Below are positions 1-5,306 of a DNA stretch of 9,212 bases, one piece after another. The stretch is from Acidobacteria bacterium AH-259-L09 (GTDB lineage Bacteria; Acidobacteriota; UBA6911; RPQK01). Position numbers and translations under genes: made by a program. The stretch covers positions 1-9,212 of the forward strand of contig JALLOL010000087.1 in NCBI GenBank assembly GCA_027717875.1. The letters are read 5' to 3'. A model generated the notes under the pieces. The model searched no databases, had not been told where the DNA came from, and saw nothing but the letters and a program-made list of their open reading frames with translations. Position 1 is the first letter of the stretch. The number at the start of each line of letters is the position of its first letter.

Positions 1-2002
1 CATCGCTGCATTTATTTTTCTCCTTGCCACTTTTGCTCTCGTCGGTATGTCGTCTCTTTACGGCCCGTACCTTGAAATTCTCGAGTTGAAAGGCTACGAC
101 TTCATGATGTCAAGGCTTCGGGGTCCCTTGCCGGCTCCTGACGATATTGTCGTTATAGCGATTGACCAGAGTTCATTCGACGAATTCCAGTCTCTTGGTT
201 TGTCCTGGCCTTGGCCCCGCTACGTTCACGCGGAATTGATTCGAAGCCTGAATAAGGCTGAAGTTCGGGCCATCATCTTCGACGTTATTTTCGACCAGGA
301 AACCGACGACGACGACGACCTGGCAGCCGCGATTCGTGAGAGTCGCGCTCCGGTGGTGTTGGCAGCTACTGAAGACAGGGTCGATGACCCGAGATTTGGG
401 ATTCTAACCAAGCAAGTTCTTCCTGTGAGTAAGTTAGTGGAGGCAGGTGCCCATGTAGGTTACGCCGACATGACCCCAGATTACGATGATGTATTGCGTC
501 ACGGCAGGCTCTCCGTGAGCGGTAATCCCACCGTGGTGGTGCAAGCGTGTAATCAGCTCACAGGAACCAGTTTGAACTTGTCCGAACTCCCCATTGTTCG
601 TTTCCAAGGCAAGGATCCCGAGATCCTGATCAACTATCTGGGAGGAACTCGCCATATCCACACCGTCAGCTATTATCAAGCCATCGATCATCAGATGTTC
701 CTGCCTCCCGAGACGTTAAAAGACAAGATCGTCTTTGTGGGCCGCTCCACCGCGGTGAAAGACGTAAGCCGGGGAGCAATTCAGAAAGATGCCTTTCCCA
801 GTCCTTTTCGTTTGGCAGGGAGCTCACTCGTTCCGGGCGTGGAAATCCACGCCAATACTTTGAACACTCTGCTGAGTAGAAACTTCATTGGACAGGCTCC
901 CCTAACGCAAACCTGGATCGTGATGATCTTGCTTGCTGCCTTAATCTCTGGGATCCTCCTGGGTTTTGACTCATTCCGATTGAAGATCTTTTTCTCCCTG
1001 GCGGTCATGGTTGGGTACGAAGTGCTGGCAGCACTGATTTTTGTCTACCAAAATTACTGGCTTCATACTGCCCACCCTTTCGTCATCATGTTATCGGTGT
1101 TCGGTCTGAATACGCTCTACCAGTACCGCCTGACGGAAAAGGAAAGAGCACACATTCGCAAAGCCTTGAAGGGCTATGTCTCCAGCCAGGTGATGAGTGA
1201 GATCATGAAGAATCCCGACAGTCTGGAGCTGGGTGGAACGCAAGTCGAGGCAACGGTGCTCTTTTCAGACATTGCCGGTTTTTCCAAGATCTCTGAAAAG
1301 ACCACCCCCCGTAAATTATTCTCCATGCTCAATGATTACTTCACTCGAATCGGGGATGTGATCATGAAGCAGGAAGGGATGATCAACAAGTACATCGGCG
1401 ACGCCGTCATGGCCATTTGGAATGCGCCGAAGGCAAATGAAAATCATGCAGCGCTTGCCTGTCAGGCGGCTCTGGAAATGAGGCGAATCGTGGAGGAGAT
1501 GCGTCCCCTGGAGGCCAGGATTGGAATCAACACCGGGCCCATGGTGGCGGGAAACCTCGGTCATATCGAGCGAATGGAATACACTGTGATTGGAGATGCG
1601 GTGAATCTGGCCTCCCGCTTAGAAGGTGCCAATAAGCCCTTCGGCACGGCCATCATGATCAGCGAATCCACAGAAGAGCTGGTCCGCGGACAGTTTTTGC
1701 TGCGCCTGGTGGACCGCATTCGCGTCATCGGCAAACAGCAGCCGGTCCGGGTGTACGAGGTCCTGGCCGGAATTGATGAGCTGGTGCCCGATGGGCTGCA
1801 TCAGATGGTGCAGTCCTTTGACAAGATTATTGACGCTTATGAGTCGCGCGACTGGGAAAGTGCCTGCGCCCTGATCGAAAAACACCTGGAGCGCTTTTCC
1901 GAGGATAAGGTAGCACGCATTTACCTGGAGCGCTGCCGCGAGTTCTCCGCTGCACCCCCGCCAGCGGACTGGGACGGGGTCTATGCTCTGAAATCGAAGT
2001 AA
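1..2002 (+). CDS. CHASE2-domain adenylate cyclase, class III (5' end outside window)
   Basis: This is a membrane-bound nucleotide cyclase that probably makes cAMP in response to an extracytoplasmic signal. Numbering is from the ATG at 47, but the frame stays open to the left edge and encodes a hydrophobic stretch (AAFIFLLATFALVG). The true start therefore lies upstream and this stretch is the N-terminal membrane anchor. Residues about 10-285 form an extracytoplasmic CHASE2 sensor (LKGYDFMMSRLRGP, VVIAIDQSSFDEF, PWPR). Three membrane helices follow at about 291-308, 314-334 and 341-358. A linker leads to the catalytic domain (about 400-560), with metal aspartates D408 (FSDIAGF) and D452 (KYIGDAVMAIW). 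K448 is the base-selecting lysine and N520/R524 (GDAVNLASRLE) are the transition-state residues. The second base-selecting position is T513 rather than Asp, which is typical of class IIIb adenylate cyclases. The cyclase assignment is secure. ATP rather than GTP as substrate is inferred from the Lys/Thr pair. The sensed ligand is unknown. Confidence 0.93.
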   Translation, partial: IAAFIFLLATFALVGMSSLYGPYLEILELKGYDFMMSRLRGPLPAPDDIVVIAIDQSSFDEFQSLGLSWPWPRYVHAELIRSLNKAEVRAIIFDVIFDQETDDDDDLAAAIRESRAPVVLAATEDRVDDPRFGILTKQVLPVSKLVEAGAHVGYADMTPDYDDVLRHGRLSVSGNPTVVVQACNQLTGTSLNLSELPIVRFQGKDPEILINYLGGTRHIHTVSYYQAIDHQMFLPPETLKDKIVFVGRSTAVKDVSRGAIQKDAFPSPFRLAGSSLVPGVEIHANTLNTLLSRNFIGQAPLTQTWIVMILLAALISGILLGFDSFRLKIFFSLAVMVGYEVLAALIFVYQNYWLHTAHPFVIMLSVFGLNTLYQYRLTEKERAHIRKALKGYVSSQVMSEIMKNPDSLELGGTQVEATVLFSDIAGFSKISEKTTPRKLFSMLNDYFTRIGDVIMKQEGMINKYIGDAVMAIWNAPKANENHAALACQAALEMRRIVEEMRPLEARIGINTGPMVAGNLGHIERMEYTVIGDAVNLASRLEGANKPFGTAIMISESTEELVRGQFLLRLVDRIRVIGKQQPVRVYEVLAGIDELVPDGLHQMVQSFDKIIDAYESRDWESACALIEKHLERFSEDKVARIYLERCREFSAAPPPADWDGVYALKSK

Positions 2003-2158
2003 ACGGGCCGGATGTCCCAGATTGACTCAACCTTCCTGACTAACTTAACTAGTTCCCATCCGGAAAGCCCGGGCCCAGCTGATGTCAGAGCCGCAAAAGC
2101 CTCTGTGGCCGCCTACCAGATCGGCGCTTCCGCCGCTTCGCGGCCGCGCGAATCCATT

Positions 2159-3022
2159 CTACAAAACCACCGAGTGGCCTTCTTGGGCGCCCACCGTGTT
2201 CTCAAATTTGCGGCGGGCTTCCTGGACAATTTGAACAAATTTATGGTCGTCATAGGAAGGGTCGTGGTGAAAGAGAGCGAGCTGTTTGACTTTTGCTTCA
2301 TTAGCCACGCGACAGCCTTCCAGCCAGGTACTGTGTCCCCATCCTTTCTGCTTTTCGTAGTCCTCGGGCGTGTATTGGGAGTCAAAGATCAGAAGGTCGG
2401 CATTTTGTGAAAAATCCCGCACTACGGTGTCAAGCTCCTGATGCCCGTGCTCCAGATCGCTAGCGTAAACGATCACCGCCCCCTCAGATTCTATCCGGTA
2501 GCCGAACGCCTTCCCGGGGTGGTGCAGGGGGAAAGGATGGATGGTGAGCTTGCCGAATTTGAGCGGTTCTAAGTCGATCTCGACGAAGCCTTTCTTGGCG
2601 GGAAGAAAATCAAAACTGATCGGAAAATAAGGGTTCCTCATCTGGATTTTCAGTGTTTCCTCCAGCCCGCTATTTGAACCCATGCGCCGGTGTGTGCCTT
2701 CCAGGAAGCCGACGGAATGGAAAGTCACTTCATTGTCCTCATAGTAAAGCGGCGGGAAAAAGGGGATACCCTGAATGTGATCCCAATGAAAATGAGTCAG
2801 AAACACTTTAAGACTCACCTTCTGGTCTTCAGATCCCTGCAGTAAAGAAGCCCCCAGAGTACGAATACCGGTGCCTCCGTCGAAAATGAAAACTTCGTTG
2901 TTGGGGAGGCGCACTTCGAGGCAGGGAGTATTCCCCCCATAGCTGAGGTTTTCAATTTGCGGTGTCGGCGTTGAGCCTCGCACCCCCCAGAACGTCATGC
3001 AGAGACGAAAATCGTTGTCCAT
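2159..3022 (-). CDS. MBL-fold metallo-hydrolase (Lactamase_B_2 / PhnP-like)
   Basis: This is a soluble 287-residue metallo-beta-lactamase-fold hydrolase, probably a di-zinc phosphoesterase. The N-terminus shows WGVRGSTPTP followed by YGGNTPCLEV and IFDGGTGIR, the usual opening of PhnP-like cytoplasmic MBL hydrolases. The metal motif is T-H77-F-H79-W-D81-H82. Further candidate ligands are H167/H168 (PLHHPG), bridging D189 (YASDLEH) and H252/H253 (LFHHDPSYDD). GWGHSTW (H230) is another conserved block. There is no signal peptide or membrane helix. The ATG at 3022 is preceded by AAAGGTGA (3026-3033 on this strand) at good spacing, so the start is well supported. The gene converges on the cyclase, with 156 bp between the stops. 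Relatives include enzymes acting on phosphodiesters, cyclic nucleotides or tRNA, so cAMP hydrolysis is possible given the neighbour but unproven. Confidence 0.88.
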   Translation of the reverse strand: MDNDFRLCMTFWGVRGSTPTPQIENLSYGGNTPCLEVRLPNNEVFIFDGGTGIRTLGASLLQGSEDQKVSLKVFLTHFHWDHIQGIPFFPPLYYEDNEVTFHSVGFLEGTHRRMGSNSGLEETLKIQMRNPYFPISFDFLPAKKGFVEIDLEPLKFGKLTIHPFPLHHPGKAFGYRIESEGAVIVYASDLEHGHQELDTVVRDFSQNADLLIFDSQYTPEDYEKQKGWGHSTWLEGCRVANEAKVKQLALFHHDPSYDDHKFVQIVQEARRKFENTVGAQEGHSVVL

Positions 3023-3052
3023 AGTTCACCTTTGGGAGGTCACACCCACAAA

Positions 3053-3082
3053 AGTATATCCTCTCATAATCCGAGAAAGCAA
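3053..3082 (-). promoter_or_regulatory. Candidate sigma-70-type promoter of the MBL hydrolase gene
   Basis: Read on the - strand, TTGCTT (3082-3077) and TATACT (3058-3053) are separated by 18 bp. The -10 box matches the consensus at 5 of 6 positions and the -35 box at 3 of 6. It lies about 30 bp upstream of the ATG, leaving room for the AAAGGTGA ribosome-binding site. Predicted by eye only. Confidence 0.4.
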
Positions 3083-3142
3083 CGAATTAAAAGCACTGCG
3101 AGTAATCCCTCAGTCTGGGGGAGGGTGGCGATGTTTGGAAGG

Positions 3143-3281
3143 CTGTTTGGCCCACGGAAACCCACGGAACCAGCACAGAATAAACAGCCGCTGCGCCTCT
3201 TAAATATGATGAAATCACTTGCCATTATTCGCCCGCAGGGTCATTCCGTGCTGATTCCGTGGGTTTCCGTGGGCCAAACAG
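3143..3281. repeat. Large imperfect inverted repeat (41-bp arms, 57-bp spacer)
   Basis: Arms 3143-3183 and 3241-3281 are complementary at 38 of 41 positions, with a 57-nt A/T-richer centre. The arms are built from a repeated word: TTCCGTG begins at 3244, 3255 and 3265 (10-11 bp steps), and its complement CACGGAA recurs in the left arm. The three mismatched pairs (3170/3254, 3177/3247, 3182/3242) are all C/A or A/C on the + strand, so each becomes a G-U wobble in a - strand RNA. The hairpin begins 10 nt beyond the stop of the upstream - strand operon and could shield or end that transcript. However, no U-tract follows, so it is not a classic intrinsic terminator. It could also be a short non-autonomous mobile element or REP-like repeat; no transposase is nearby. 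Confidence 0.85.
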
Positions 3282-3290
3282 AGAAATCAT

Positions 3291-4226
3291 TCAGAAAACG
3301 GTTACTTTATAGGTCTCGACCGTCCACCGGTCAATCCCCATGAAAGCCAGGATGCAGCAAATAATCAGCAATAGAACCGTCACCACAGGGATGAACTTTC
3401 GACCGTAGATGAATCGCTCACGGAACATGAGAAAGGCTCTGTACAGTACATAACACTCCAGAGCGAAAGGAGGAAAGCCAAAAAACCCCAGCATCGGCAT
3501 TTCGAAGATCTTCAAGAATCCAAGGTAGGGAACCGTATAAACCCACTTCGCTGACGCCCAGTAGTTCCAAAACTCCCACAATAGCCCGCATATCATCCCG
3601 GTGACCAAGAGTCGCACTATGATAGCGTAGTCTCCTCGTTCCGCTCTAGCCAAAAACGAAAATTGTCGCTGGTCGCCCCAGTAGATGAGGGGATCAAGCA
3701 GGAAAATACATCCCAGCCACACCAGGGGAAAGAAGAAATCGGGGCGAAAAGGGACAAAAAGCATCATCAGGAAGCCGATGACGACGAAACGGATGAGCAG
3801 CGCTGGAGTCACCCGGATGGATCGCCCTCGAACCTCGGTCAGCACACCAAAGTTTTTCAAAAGGGTTTCGGTCTCAAAAATGCCGGGAAGGATCGTTCCG
3901 AACGACATCATATAACCCGGCAAGCGAAGATAGGTCTCGACGGGAATTCCGATATAGTGCCAGTTGTTCAAGCTGAAGTTGTAGATTTCGAAAAACAGCC
4001 ACACCGGAATGGAATAGAGGAAAACCCACACGAACTCACCCGGATTATCCAGTAGAAGAGAGTTTCGCCCGCGAAGATGGTTCACGCCGGACAGAAAAAC
4101 GATGTAGGTCCACCAGGCGAAGATGAAAAAATCGGTGGATATGGGTTCTACTCCCTGAATCATCAGGTAGAAGGCGACGACGTGGATAACGATCGCTGCC
4201 CAAATCATCATCCATGCTTTCTTCAT
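3291..4226 (-). CDS. Polytopic membrane protein of unknown function with internal duplication
   Basis: I do not recognise a named family. The 311-residue product is very rich in F, W, Y and L. It has roughly eight hydrophobic segments, near 5-22, 34-48, 65-81, 103-118, 142-160, 166-183, 202-216 and 277-297, plus a weaker stretch around 243-265. The protein reads as two related halves, about 32-125 and 163-265. Each half begins D-F-F...W (32-39 and 163-170). Each then carries S-(L/F)-L (56-58, 190-192), the core (F/W)-E-(I/F)-x-N followed by W-x-Y-x-x-P (80-95, 218-233), and F-G-x-x-P-x-x-F/E-x-E (109-120, 249-257). Paired acidic and aromatic residues inside the membrane suggest a pocket or channel, which is speculation. 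The gene is second in an operon with the M28 enzyme. The upstream TAG stop merges with a TTAGGGG ribosome-binding site 2 nt before this ATG region, which implies translational coupling. Confidence 0.85.
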   Translation of the reverse strand: MKKAWMMIWAAIVIHVVAFYLMIQGVEPISTDFFIFAWWTYIVFLSGVNHLRGRNSLLLDNPGEFVWVFLYSIPVWLFFEIYNFSLNNWHYIGIPVETYLRLPGYMMSFGTILPGIFETETLLKNFGVLTEVRGRSIRVTPALLIRFVVIGFLMMLFVPFRPDFFFPLVWLGCIFLLDPLIYWGDQRQFSFLARAERGDYAIIVRLLVTGMICGLLWEFWNYWASAKWVYTVPYLGFLKIFEMPMLGFFGFPPFALECYVLYRAFLMFRERFIYGRKFIPVVTVLLLIICCILAFMGIDRWTVETYKVTVF

Positions 4227-4231
4227 TGCCC

Positions 4232-5131
4232 CTAATGCCTCAGATGGTTTACAATCTCCGGCAAGCTGGCCAGCACCACATTGCCCACAATGCTCAGGTT
4301 CTTGGCTGACAACTTGTCCAGTGTGTCCTCCTGGCGATGCCAGTAGGCATAATCCATGTCAATGATATCGACTACCGGTATCCCCTCTTCGGCGAAGGGA
4401 ATGTGATCATCCACGGCACCGGTGCTGCCTCGCCTCTGGAAAATGTCACCATTTTCCATTTCCGCCGCCTTGTCCCAAATGATCTTGTTCAGCCAGGCAG
4501 TTGAGTTGATGTCTTTGTGCAGTACCAGGTTCTCTTCACCCACCATATCAAGCAGGATAAGAGTGGAAATCTTATGCAGTTGCCGGCGGAGTTTGAGCAT
4601 CTTTACAAACTCACGGCTCCCGTAAAGACTGTCAGCACTGGTCCAGTCTAGAAACGCTTCCTCTCCATCGAAGAAGACAAACCACAGTGTATAATCTGTG
4701 GGGTTCTCCTGCGCCACAATTCGGGCCAGCTCCAGCAGCAAACCGCTGCTCGATCCACTGTCATTGGCACCGACGAAGGGGAAATCTTCAAAATACTTAC
4801 TGTCGTAGTGGCTGGCCAGGATGATGACCGACTCGCGCTCTCCTTTGGCTGTTGCCCAGATGTTCGTCATTTCAAGTCGGCCCAGGGGGGTCACCGGATG
4901 AAAGGTCTGGGTGCGGACTTCCAGACCATATGATTTTAGCTCGTCCGTGATGTAAGCGCCCACCTTTTTTTGTGCTTCACTGCCGGGAGGGTGGGGGCCG
5001 TAAGCGACGATCTTTTCGATATGGCGCATGACTCTTTCAGCGTCTATCCGATTGGTCTCTGCGGATGTGCCAAGGCAAGAGACGGAAAATGAAAGGAGGA
5101 GGAGGAAGAGGGAGAGCTTGGATCTCTGCAT
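4232..5131 (-). CDS. Exported M28-family zinc enzyme, glutaminyl-peptide cyclotransferase-like
   Basis: This is a 299-residue enzyme of the M28 peptidase / glutaminyl cyclase fold, probably active in the periplasm. Residues 1-24 form a signal peptide (RSK then LSLFLLLLSFSVSC), with plausible cleavage after TSA24. C19 could be a lipidation site, but Ser at -3 makes the lipobox weak. The domain spans about 35-295. Visible active-site motifs are SH108YDSKYF, GAND124SGSS, FFDGE157E158AF, LLD195MVG, DD242HIPF and YWH265. The segments HYDSKYF, FFDGEEAF.DW...DSLYGS, DDHIPF and WH match animal QPCT closely, closer than generic aminopeptidases. This favours pyroglutamate formation on N-terminal Gln over peptide cleavage, though a peptidase role is not excluded. 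The ATG is the only start that keeps the signal peptide: upstream in-frame codons run into a TAA, and the nearest purine-rich stretch (AAAGGGAG) is unusually far away. It is first in the operon with the downstream membrane protein. Confidence 0.9.
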   Translation of the reverse strand: MQRSKLSLFLLLLSFSVSCLGTSAETNRIDAERVMRHIEKIVAYGPHPPGSEAQKKVGAYITDELKSYGLEVRTQTFHPVTPLGRLEMTNIWATAKGERESVIILASHYDSKYFEDFPFVGANDSGSSSGLLLELARIVAQENPTDYTLWFVFFDGEEAFLDWTSADSLYGSREFVKMLKLRRQLHKISTLILLDMVGEENLVLHKDINSTAWLNKIIWDKAAEMENGDIFQRRGSTGAVDDHIPFAEEGIPVVDIIDMDYAYWHRQEDTLDKLSAKNLSIVGNVVLASLPEIVNHLRH

Positions 5132-5174
5132 TATGACAACTGTTTACTACTCCCTTTTCAGAGGACCTTTGTCC

Positions 5175-5208
5175 CGCGAATCACACGAATGAGCGCGAAT
5201 GACGCGGA
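5175..5208. repeat. Short CGAAT-word array (period 9-10 bp)
   Basis: CGAAT occurs at 5177, 5186 and 5196, giving steps of 9 and 10 bp, each preceded by GC or CA, and the tract ends in GACGCGGA. The flanks GTC-CGCG (5171-5178) and CGCGGAC (5203-5209) can pair with a one-base bulge, so the array may sit in a small hairpin. It shares no word with the arrays at 3143-3281 or 7402-7477 but has the same construction. Confidence 0.6.
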
Positions 5209-5241
5209 CCGGGGTAAATTACATCTGACCTTTCCCCGAAA

Positions 5242-5270
5242 TTGCAAAGTCCCTATCGCTGTGTTACATT
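5242..5270 (+). promoter_or_regulatory. Candidate promoter of the EF-G-like gene
   Basis: TTGCAA (5242-5247) and TACATT (5265-5270) are separated by exactly 17 bp, each matching the sigma-70 consensus at 4 of 6 positions. The predicted start of transcription falls about 30 bp before the ATG. A strong ribosome-binding site, AGGAAGGG (5293-5300), lies 6 nt upstream of the start codon. Predicted by eye. Confidence 0.4.
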
Positions 5271-5306
5271 TCTGATCTTCAAAATATACCCCAGGAAGGG
5301 CCATTT

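Larger units (their letters stand above)
5132..5306. other. Divergent intergenic region between M28 operon and EF-G-like gene
   Basis: This 175-bp gap must hold promoters for both directions. It contains a short word array at 5175-5208. Next comes a block bounded by GGGG (5211-5214) and CCCC (5234-5237) around a TTACATCTGACC core. The likely + strand promoter at 5242-5270 follows. TTACAT..CTGA occurs twice (5219-5227 and 5264-5274), the second copy overlapping the -10 box. No convincing - strand promoter was found. No small gene with a credible start and ribosome-binding site is visible. Confidence 0.6.

Noticed and set aside
305..319. Five consecutive GAC codons (Asp tract) in the CHASE2 domain
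   Set aside because: Acidic residues are usual at this point of CHASE2 domains. It is too short to argue for a contingency repeat.
2003..2158. Possible terminator between cyclase and MBL gene (CCGGATG 2008-2014 with CATCCGG 2057-2063; GCCCGGGC at 2067)
   Set aside because: Only 7 paired bases over a 42-nt spacer, and a perfect 8-bp palindrome with no loop. No T-tract on either strand. Nothing else is visible in this 156-bp gap.
2012..2410. + strand open frame of 132 codons starting near the cyclase stop
   Set aside because: It runs mostly antisense to the well-supported MBL hydrolase gene, lacks a ribosome-binding site and has no recognisable domain.
3997..4060. Possible membrane-protein relation to lycopene cyclase or other carotenoid enzymes
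   Set aside because: The aromatic-rich helices gave a vague resemblance only; no family motif could be matched.
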